Assembly (NCBI RefSeq): GCF_015354575.1
Contig: NZ_JACAFQ010000040.1
Coordinates: 1-46,724 of the forward strand
Reading direction: 5' to 3'
From: Pseudomonas sp. UFMG81
Lineage (GTDB): Bacteria > Pseudomonadota > Gammaproteobacteria > Pseudomonadales > Pseudomonadaceae
DNA: 46,724 nt
A model generated the notes under the pieces. That model was not told the DNA's origin. It worked only from the letters and a program-made list of their open reading frames with translations, and searched no databases. The position numbers were made by a program, and so were the translations under genes. Positions 38,358 to 46,724 of this stretch are shown here, one piece after another. Within the stretch, counting starts at the first letter, position 1. Each line of letters opens with the position of its first letter.

Positions 38358-38840
38358 ATGGCTAAGCAAAAGAAACATCCGACCGGGACCATCGCGCAGA
38401 ACAAGAAGGCGCGACACGATTACTTCATCGAACACAAGTTCGAGGCCGGGCTGGTCCTGTCCGGTTGGGAAGTAAAGAGCCTGCGGGCCGGCAAGGCGCA
38501 CCTGACCGACAGCTACGTGCTGCTCAAGGATGGCGAAGCCTGGCTGTTCGGCAGCCACATCACCCCGCTGAACACCGCCAGCACCCACGTCATCGCCGAC
38601 CCGATGCGCACGCGCAAGCTGCTGCTGAACAAGCGCGAGCTCGAACGCGTCGAAGCGGCCGTGGCGCAGAAGGGCTACACCTGCGTGGCGATGTCGCTGT
38701 ACTGGAGCAAGCACCTGATCAAGTGCGAAATTGCGCTGGGCAAGGGCAAGAAGGAATTCGACAAGCGCGACACCGTGCGCGAACGCGATTCCAACCGCGA
38801 GCTGCAGCGCACCATGCGCAACAAGGGCAAGGAAGAGTAG
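38358..38840 (+). CDS. smpB: SsrA-binding protein SmpB
   Basis: A 160-residue tmRNA partner for trans-translation of stalled ribosomes. MAKQKKHPTGTIAQNKKARHDYFIE, the OB-fold core GLVLSGWEVKSLRAGKAHL and the basic C-terminal tail KKEFDKRDTVRERDSNRELQR are all typical. No Shine-Dalgarno precedes ATG 38358 and a TATAAT lies nine bases upstream, so the mRNA may be leaderless. No ssrA gene is visible in the window. An open frame back to 37932 is antisense to ratA and not credible. Confidence 0.96.
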   Translation: MAKQKKHPTGTIAQNKKARHDYFIEHKFEAGLVLSGWEVKSLRAGKAHLTDSYVLLKDGEAWLFGSHITPLNTASTHVIADPMRTRKLLLNKRELERVEAAVAQKGYTCVAMSLYWSKHLIKCEIALGKGKKEFDKRDTVRERDSNRELQRTMRNKGKEE

Positions 38841-38859
38841 ATCTTCTTCGGCCTGCAAG

Positions 38860-38951
38860 GGCCTCTTCGCGGGCAAGCCCGCTCCCACAGGATTGCACTG
38901 ATATCCAAGACAGTGAAATCCTGTGGGAGCGGGTTTACCCGCGAAGGGGCC
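38860..38951. repeat. Inverted REP pair, GTGGGAGCGGG family
   Basis: Arm GGCCTCTTCGCGGGCAAGCC... (38860-38894) and its reverse complement with two mismatches (38917-38951), centre about 22 nt. It is a third REP subtype in the window (TTCGCGGG/CCCGCTCCCACAGG), lying between the convergent smpB and lldR genes and filling the gap. Confidence 0.9.
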
Positions 38952-38959
38952 CCACGGAC

Positions 38960-39727
38960 TCAACGCCCGCTGCGCCGCTCCGCCCGCGCCACCCGCTGGG
39001 CCTCTTCCTGCGCTTCTTCCAGCACCTCCTGCACATACAGAATGTGCCGGCTGGACACTTCCCGCGCATCCTCCGCCCGCCCCTCGACAATCGCCTCGTA
39101 CAGCTCACGGTGCTGCCCGATCAGCATGTCGCGCGTCTCGCTGCGCTGGCGGTACATGCCACCGATGTTGGTCACCACGTTGCGCTTGAGCAGGTCGAAC
39201 AAACCACGGATCGTGTGCAGCAACACCGCATTGTGGCTGGCCTCGGCGATGGCCAGGTGAAAGTTTGCATCGGCCGCGCCCTCCTCCGCCCGGCTGACTT
39301 CGTCAACCCGGTTGTAGCAGTCCTGCAAGGCATCAAACGCCACCTTGAGCCGCTCACGGTCCGGCCCGGTGGCCCGCTGCGCCGCGTAGTAGGCACATGA
39401 CGCCTCCAGCGTGTGGCGGAACTCCAGCAGGTCGTGCTGCGCCTGCGGGCTGCCCTCGAGCAACTTCAGCAGCGGGTCGCTGAAGGTCGAGCCCAGCGAC
39501 TCGGCCACATAGTTGCCGCCGCCCTGGCGACTGACCAGCAACCCCTTGGCCACCAGTTTCTGGATCGCCTCGCGCAGCGACGGGCGCGACACCCCGAACT
39601 GCTCCGCCAGCGCGCGCTCGGCCGGCAGGCGCTGCCCCGACGTGAGCGTGCCCTCGAGAATCATCCCTTCCAACCGATCGACGATGTCGTCGGACAGGCG
39701 CCGTTGGCGGACCTGATCAAAAACCAT
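38960..39727 (-). CDS. lldR: Lactate-responsive GntR-family regulator LldR
   Basis: A 255-residue FadR-subfamily GntR regulator. The N-terminal winged helix has LPAERALAEQFGVSRPSLREAIQKLVAKGLL (about 34-64); the FCD effector domain has EFRHTLEASCAYYAA, DANFHLAIAEASHN and HRELYEAI with metal/ligand residues. It is expected to repress the divergent lld genes until L-lactate binds. ATG 39727 has GGAGA nine bases upstream. An operator of the right type lies in the 261-nt divergent region. Confidence 0.93.
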   Translation of the reverse strand: MVFDQVRQRRLSDDIVDRLEGMILEGTLTSGQRLPAERALAEQFGVSRPSLREAIQKLVAKGLLVSRQGGGNYVAESLGSTFSDPLLKLLEGSPQAQHDLLEFRHTLEASCAYYAAQRATGPDRERLKVAFDALQDCYNRVDEVSRAEEGAADANFHLAIAEASHNAVLLHTIRGLFDLLKRNVVTNIGGMYRQRSETRDMLIGQHRELYEAIVEGRAEDAREVSSRHILYVQEVLEEAQEEAQRVARAERRSGR

Positions 39728-39878
39728 CTACATGCTCTCCACGAACCCCGGGGTGCGGATCCCGGGGGCGCCTATTCTGCGCCTAACCGGCCTGCGCCCG
39801 CACCTGTCAGCGGGCGATTTTCGCCCCATCGCAGATGCCCGCTCATCGGCATCCAACCAAAGTTTTCCACAGGACAAA

Positions 39879-39906
39879 TTGACACACCCGCAATGGCGCT
39901 TTTAAC
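39879..39906 (+). promoter_or_regulatory. Candidate sigma-70 promoter of lldP
   Basis: TTGACA (39879-39884), 16-nt spacer, TTTAAC (39901-39906). The expected start near 39913 places the operator at 39926-39942 just downstream, a good position for repression by roadblock. Confidence 0.5.
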
Positions 39907-39925
39907 CTAGCGACCAGCCATTGTA

Positions 39926-39942
39926 AATTGGTCTTACCAATT
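39926..39942. promoter_or_regulatory. LldR/PdhR-type operator AATTGGTCTTACCAATT
   Basis: A 17-bp site with perfect 6-bp arms, the reverse complement of AATTGGTAAGACCAATT, the PdhR/LldR-type box known from E. coli. It lies 47 nt before lldP. A single copy is seen here; no second clear copy was found in the rest of the divergent region. Confidence 0.8.
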
Positions 39943-39988
39943 ATCCAATGCCAGTGCCTTGACCAACAACAATTAGGGGCCACCCCAT

Positions 39989-41659
39989 ATGCAAACCTGG
40001 CAACAACTCTATACCCCGCTTGGTAGCCTTGGCCTGTCCGCGCTGGCGGCGGTCATCCCAATCGTGTTCTTCTTCCTTGCCCTGGCCGTGTTCCGCCTCA
40101 AGGGTCACGTCGCCGGCAGCATCACCCTGGCACTGTCGATCCTGGTGGCGATCTTCGCCTTCCAGATGCCTGTCGACATGGCCTTGGCTGCCGCAGGTTA
40201 TGGCTTCCTCTACGGCCTCTGGCCGATTGCCTGGATCATCGTTGCCGCGGTGTTCCTCTACAAACTCACGGTCAAGAGCGGCCAGTTCGAAGTAATCCGC
40301 AGCTCGGTGCTGTCGATCACCGACGACCAGCGCCTGCAAGTGCTGCTGATCGGCTTCTGCTTCGGTGCCTTCCTCGAAGGCGCGGCCGGCTTTGGTGCCC
40401 CCGTGGCCATCACCGCCGCGCTGCTGGTGGGCCTGGGCTTCAACCCGCTGTACGCCGCCGGCCTGTGCCTGATCGCCAACACCGCGCCGGTCGCCTTCGG
40501 CGCTTTGGGCATCCCGATCATCGTCGCCGGCCAAGTGACCGGCATCGACGCCTTCCACATCGGCGCCATGACCGGCCGCCAGCTGCCGCTGCTGTCGCTG
40601 TTCGTGCCGTTCTGGCTGGTGTTCATGATGGACGGTCTGCGTGGCGTGAAAGAAACCTGGCCGGCCGCCCTGGTCGCCGGCCTGAGCTTCGCCGTCACCC
40701 AGTACTTCACCTCCAACTTCATCGGCCCAGAGCTGCCGGACATCACCTCGGCCCTGGCCAGCCTGATCAGCCTGACCCTGTTCCTCAAAGTCTGGCAGCC
40801 CAAGCGCGCCTTCACCGAGGCCAAGGGCAGCGTCGGCGCCGCCGTGGTGCAGTCGAGCGGCAGCCAGCCAAGCCCCTATAGCTTTGGTGAGATCTTCAAG
40901 GCCTGGTCGCCGTTCCTGATCCTCACCGTGCTGGTGACCATCTGGACCCTCAAGCCATTCAAGGCCGCGTTCGCCCCGGGCGGTGCGATGTACAACTTCG
41001 TGTTCAACTTCGCCATCCCGCACCTCGACCAGCTGGTGGTCAAGACCGCGCCGATCGTCACCGCGCCGACCGCCATGCCAGCGGTGTTCAAGCTCGACCC
41101 GATCTCCGCCACCGGCACCGCGATCTTCCTCTCGGCGCTGATCTCCATGGCCGTGCTGAAGATCAACGTCAAAACTGGTCTGACCACTTTCAAAGAGACC
41201 TTCTGGGAACTGCGCTGGCCGATCCTGTCGATCGGCATGGTGCTGGCCTTCGCCTTCGTCACCAACTACTCGGGCATGTCCTCGACCATGGCCCTGGTAC
41301 TGGCCGGCACCGGCGCCGCCTTCCCGTTCTTCTCGCCGTTCCTGGGTTGGCTGGGCGTGTTCCTGACCGGCTCCGACACCTCGTCCAACGCCCTGTTCAG
41401 CTCGCTGCAGGCCACCACCGCGCACCAGATCGGGGTCAGCGACACCCTGCTGGTGGCCGCCAACACCAGCGGCGGCGTAACCGGCAAGATGATCTCGCCA
41501 CAATCGATCGCCGTGGCCTGCGCCGCCACCGGCCTGGTGGGCAAGGAATCCGACCTGTTCCGCTTCACCGTCAAGCACAGCCTGTTCTTCGCCACCATCG
41601 TCGGCCTGATCACCCTGGTGCAGGCCTACTGGCTCACCGGCATGCTGGTTCATCACTAA
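39989..41659 (+). CDS. lldP: L-lactate permease
   Basis: A 556-residue inner-membrane lactate:proton symporter of the LctP family with about 12-14 helices. It begins MQTWQQLYTPLGSLGLSALAAVIPIVFFFL; conserved segments are GAFLEGAAGFGAPVAITAALLVGLGF, APVAFGALGIPI, PFFSPFLGWLGVFLTGSDTSSNALF and GGVTGKMISPQSIAVA. The start ATG 39989 has AGGGG about 11 bases upstream. First gene of lldP-lldD-dld. Confidence 0.96.
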   Translation: MQTWQQLYTPLGSLGLSALAAVIPIVFFFLALAVFRLKGHVAGSITLALSILVAIFAFQMPVDMALAAAGYGFLYGLWPIAWIIVAAVFLYKLTVKSGQFEVIRSSVLSITDDQRLQVLLIGFCFGAFLEGAAGFGAPVAITAALLVGLGFNPLYAAGLCLIANTAPVAFGALGIPIIVAGQVTGIDAFHIGAMTGRQLPLLSLFVPFWLVFMMDGLRGVKETWPAALVAGLSFAVTQYFTSNFIGPELPDITSALASLISLTLFLKVWQPKRAFTEAKGSVGAAVVQSSGSQPSPYSFGEIFKAWSPFLILTVLVTIWTLKPFKAAFAPGGAMYNFVFNFAIPHLDQLVVKTAPIVTAPTAMPAVFKLDPISATGTAIFLSALISMAVLKINVKTGLTTFKETFWELRWPILSIGMVLAFAFVTNYSGMSSTMALVLAGTGAAFPFFSPFLGWLGVFLTGSDTSSNALFSSLQATTAHQIGVSDTLLVAANTSGGVTGKMISPQSIAVACAATGLVGKESDLFRFTVKHSLFFATIVGLITLVQAYWLTGMLVHH

Positions 41660-41669
41660 AGTGAAAGGC

Positions 41670-41693
41670 GCCGGGCGCCAGCAGGCGCCCGGC
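41670..41693 (+). promoter_or_regulatory. GC-rich hairpin between lldP and lldD
   Basis: GCCGGGCGCC / GGCGCCCGGC, a perfect 10-bp stem with AGCA loop, 11 nt after the lldP stop. It is followed by TTCCCCTT, so termination would be partial. It may set the permease:dehydrogenase ratio or protect the lldP 3' end. Confidence 0.5.
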
Positions 41694-41722
41694 TTCCCCT
41701 TCAACCCACGCTGCGAGAATCC

Positions 41723-42868
41723 ATGATCATTTCCGCCTCCACCGACTATCGCGCCGCGGCCCAACGCAAGCTGCCCCCCTTCCTGTTCCACTACGCCGAC
41801 GGCGGCGCCTACGCCGAGCACACCCTGCGCCACAACGTGTCGGACCTGGCCAGCATCGCCCTGCGCCAGCGCGTGCTGAACAACATGTCCGAGCTCAGCC
41901 TCGAAACCCAGCTGTTCGACGAAACCCTGAGCATGCCCGTGGCCCTGGCCCCGGTCGGCCTCACCGGCATGTATGCCCGCCGTGGCGAAGTGCAGGCCGC
42001 CCGTGCCGCCGCCGCCCACGGCATCCCGTTCACCATGTCCACCGTGTCGGTGTGCCCGATCGAAGAAGTGGCCCCGGCCATCGACCGGCCGATGTGGTTC
42101 CAGCTGTATGTACTCAAAGACCGCGGCTTCATGCGCAATGCCCTGGAGCGCGCCAAGGCCGCCGGGGTGAAAACCCTGGTGTTCACCGTCGACATGCCCG
42201 TGCCCGGCGCCCGCTACCGCGACGCCCACTCCGGCATGAGCGGCCCGAACGGCCCACTGCGCCGCGTGCTGCAAGCCATGACCCACCCACAATGGGCCTG
42301 GGACGTCGGCGTGATGGGCCGCCCCCACGACCTGGGCAACATCTCCAAGTACCGTGGCAACCCCACGGGCCTGGCCGACTACATCGGCTGGCTGGGCAAC
42401 AACTTCGACCCGTCCATCTCCTGGAAAGACCTGGAGTGGATCCGCGAATTCTGGGATGGCCCGATGATCATCAAGGGCATCCTTGACGCCGACGACGCCC
42501 GTGACGCGGTCAAGTTCGGCGCCGACGGCATCGTCGTCTCCAACCACGGCGGCCGCCAGCTCGACGGCGTGCTGTCCAGCGCCCGCGCCCTGCCGGCCAT
42601 CGCCGACGCGGTGAAGGGCGAGATCAAGATCCTCGCCGACTCCGGCATCCGCAGCGGCCTCGACGTGGTGCGCATGATCGCCCTGGGCGCCGACACCGTG
42701 CTGATCGGCCGCGCCTTCCTCTACGCCCTGGCCACCCACGGCGAAGCCGGGGTGAAGAACCTGCTGGAGCTGTTCGAGAAAGAGATGCGCGTGGCCATGG
42801 TGCTGACCGGCGCCAAGTCCATCAGCGAGATCACCCGCGACTCGCTGGTCCGCGAACTGGGCGCCTGA
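41723..42868 (+). CDS. lldD: L-lactate dehydrogenase (FMN, quinone-linked)
   Basis: A 381-residue FMN-dependent alpha-hydroxyacid dehydrogenase oxidising L-lactate to pyruvate and passing electrons to the membrane quinone pool. MIISASTDYRAAAQRKLPPFLFHYADGGA matches E. coli LldD; the active-site motif SNHGGRQLDG places the catalytic base at His275, the E. coli number, followed by the phosphate loop DSGIRSGLDVVRM and IGRAFLYALA. Co-directional with lldP and the D-lactate enzyme. Confidence 0.96.
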   Translation: MIISASTDYRAAAQRKLPPFLFHYADGGAYAEHTLRHNVSDLASIALRQRVLNNMSELSLETQLFDETLSMPVALAPVGLTGMYARRGEVQAARAAAAHGIPFTMSTVSVCPIEEVAPAIDRPMWFQLYVLKDRGFMRNALERAKAAGVKTLVFTVDMPVPGARYRDAHSGMSGPNGPLRRVLQAMTHPQWAWDVGVMGRPHDLGNISKYRGNPTGLADYIGWLGNNFDPSISWKDLEWIREFWDGPMIIKGILDADDARDAVKFGADGIVVSNHGGRQLDGVLSSARALPAIADAVKGEIKILADSGIRSGLDVVRMIALGADTVLIGRAFLYALATHGEAGVKNLLELFEKEMRVAMVLTGAKSISEITRDSLVRELGA

Positions 42869-42939
42869 GCGCGCCCGCTACCGCCTGAATACCCGGGGCA
42901 CGCCGCGCGCCAGACGCCGCGGCCCCGCGAGGAGACTGC

Positions 42940-45750
<2,811 letters not shown>

Positions 45751-45860
45751 GTGCGGAGGGGGCCGCCTTGGTGCATGTCGCAAGCCATGCGGGGCGGCGC
45801 TAGCGCCACCTCAATACCGCGTCGTACAAACAAGACGGACAGTGAAGAGCTCACAGACAT

Positions 45861-46171
45861 AACTGGCCCGAAACAGATGTGGGAGCTGGCTTGCCAGCGA
45901 TGCGCCGCGCGGGCGGCGCTCGATCTCAAGAGCGCTGCAAAAACACCGGCAAGCACCTGGCGGCCATTACCCGATCTCCCGACATGCCCCCACAGACCAC
46001 CGCGCCCTTCTGATTTCCCAAAGCCAGCGGTGTGGCGCCCATGCGCCTGTCTTGGAATCGCATGTAGCCCACCAGGCGCATGCCGACAGGTTTGCAGCGC
46101 CCTCAAGATCGAGCGCCGCCCGCGCGGCGCATCGCTGGCAAGCCAGCTCCCACATCTGTTTCGGGCCAGTT
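45861..46171. repeat. Palindromic element A, copy 1
   Basis: Left arm 45861-45941 and right arm 46091-46171, both 81 bp, are near-perfect reverse complements (two mismatches seen). Each arm carries a REP variant, GTGGGAGCTGGCTTGCCAGC, and the GCGCCGCGCGGGCGGCGCTC block. The 149-bp centre contains a 10-bp perfect stem CATGCGCCTG / CAGGCGCATG (46040-46049 with 46073-46082). Confidence 0.88.
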
Positions 46172-46288
46172 ATGCCTGTGAGGTCTCCACTGTCCGCCTT
46201 GGTGCATGTCTCAAGACAAGCGAGAGGCCAGCAATGCCCGCCTCGATACCGCGTCATGCCAACAAGGCGGACAGTGGAGATCAGGAGT
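46172..46288. repeat. Linker palindrome B between A copies
   Basis: TCTCCACTGTCCGCCTT (46184-46200) and its perfect reverse complement (46264-46280) form 17-bp arms. The inner part starts GGTGCATGTCTCAAG, then a variable 32-nt tip, then ACCGCGTC. The same framework flanks both A copies on the outside (45764-45860, 46596-46719) with different 31- and 32-nt tips. Confidence 0.8.
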
Positions 46289-46595
46289 AACTGGCCCGAA
46301 ACAGATGTGGGAGCTGGCTTGCCAGCGATGCGCCGCGCGGGCGGCGCTCGATCTCAAGAGCACTGCAAAAACACCGGCAAGCACCTGGTGGCCATTACCC
46401 GATCTCCCGACATGCCCCACAGACCACCGCGCCATTCTGATTTCCCAAAGCCAGCGGTGTGGCGCCCATGCGCCTGTCTTGGAATCGCATGTAGCCCACC
46501 AGGCGCATGCCGACAGGTTTGCAGCGCCCTCAAGATCGAGCGCCGCCCGCGCGGCGCATCGCTGGCAAGCCAGCTCCCACATTTGTTTCGGGCCA
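46289..46595. repeat. Palindromic element A, copy 2
   Basis: Nearly identical to copy 1. Differences read by eye: AGCGCTGC to AGCACTGC in the left arm; one C to T, one C to A and loss of one C in the CCCCC run in the centre; CATCTG to CATTTG near the right end. The inner 10-bp stem is conserved. Confidence 0.88.
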
Positions 46596-46724
46596 ATCCA
46601 TCCTGTGAGGTCTTCACTGTCCGCCTTGGTGCATGTCTCAAGTCTGGTGGTGCGGCATCAGCGCCAAAGCGGAAACCGCGTCGTACAAACAGGGCGGACA
46701 GTGGAGATGAACCAGGAGTAACTG

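Larger units (their letters stand above)
45764..46724. repeat. Alternating tandem array of two long palindromic elements
   Basis: The gene-free right end of the window. Pattern: linker 0 (45764-45860), element A copy 1 (45861-46171), linker 1 (46172-46288), element A copy 2 (46289-46595), linker 2 (46596-46719), and the first five bases of a third A copy (46720-46724). The period is 428-431 bp. A credible coding sequence is absent: the two A copies differ by a single-base indel that would break any frame. Confidence 0.85.

Noticed and set aside
39941..42739. 932-codon open frame antisense to lldP and lldD
   Set aside because: It spans two certain genes in reverse and ignores their boundary; low-complexity Gly/Gln/His/Glu composition.
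45861..46595. Insertion sequence or MITE with target-site duplication
   Set aside because: Long terminal inverted repeats are present, but I could not find a transposase or convincing short direct duplications at the unit ends; described as repeat only.
45751..46721. Open frames of 96-179 codons on both strands in the right-end repeats
   Set aside because: They read through palindromic arms, repeat themselves, and the two copies differ by a one-base deletion that shifts the frame; not coding.
45764..46724. CRISPR array
   Set aside because: The repeats are about 310 bp long with 81-bp internal arms, the variable segments lie within hairpin linkers of 117-124 bp, and no cas gene is present.

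Overview
The window is a piece of a high-GC gammaproteobacterial chromosome. It is almost certainly a Pseudomonas of the P. putida group. The evidence is the protein sequences (FtsH, Pnp, CarA/CarB, GreA, DnaK, RlmE), the gene order pgi-acs ... rlmE ... carAB-greA ... grpE-dnaK-dnaJ-dapB ... recN/fur/bamE/ratA/smpB ... lldRPD-dld, and REP repeats of the GTGGGAGCCGGCTTGCCGGC and TGTAGGAGCGGCCTTGTGTC types. Assignment below group level is not possible from sequence alone. No prophage, insertion sequence, CRISPR array or defence island was seen.

Layout. 1-3144 (+): the 3' end of pgi, an acetyl-CoA synthetase and an MpaB/DUF2236-type oxygenase. 3224-8110: a large AsmA/DUF748-like envelope protein, a REP cluster, a divergent VOC-fold / monooxygenase-fold pair around a palindromic operator, and a secreted BON-domain protein with a sigma-54-like promoter. 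8124-23628 (-): a 15.5-kb housekeeping block read as rlmE-ftsH-folP-glmM-tpiA-secG-tRNALeu(GAG)-tRNAfMet-rimP-nusA-infB-rbfA-truB-rpsO-pnp, i.e. the E. coli-like superoperon with tpiA inserted before secG. It covers rRNA modification, proteolysis, folate and cell-wall precursor supply, export, initiator tRNA, ribosome maturation, translation initiation and RNA decay, and several leaders carry hairpins or terminators. 23731-24039 (+): yhbY. 24170-29540 (-): carA-carB-greA-DUF4149, with a terminator-like attenuator before carA. 29840-34578 (-): grpE-dnaK-dnaJ-dapB with heat-shock (sigma-32) promoters before grpE and dnaK. 34761-38840: recN (with LexA box), fur, divergent bamE, ratA, and smpB, which may be leaderless. 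38960-45750: lldR divergent from lldP-lldD-D-lactate dehydrogenase, a complete uptake and oxidation module for L- and D-lactate with a perfect AATTGGTCTTACCAATT operator.

The most unusual part is the right end (45764-46724). About 960 bp without a credible gene hold an alternating tandem array of two long palindromic elements: a 311-bp element with 81-bp inverted arms, and a 117-124-bp linker with 17-bp arms and a variable 31-32-nt tip. A third copy begins exactly where the window ends. Secondary points of interest are a 136-bp multi-armed palindrome between ftsH and folP, a terminator immediately upstream of the rimP-nusA-infB genes, a long hairpin in the pnp leader, the carA attenuator, and five REP clusters or inverted REP pairs belonging to at least three sequence families.
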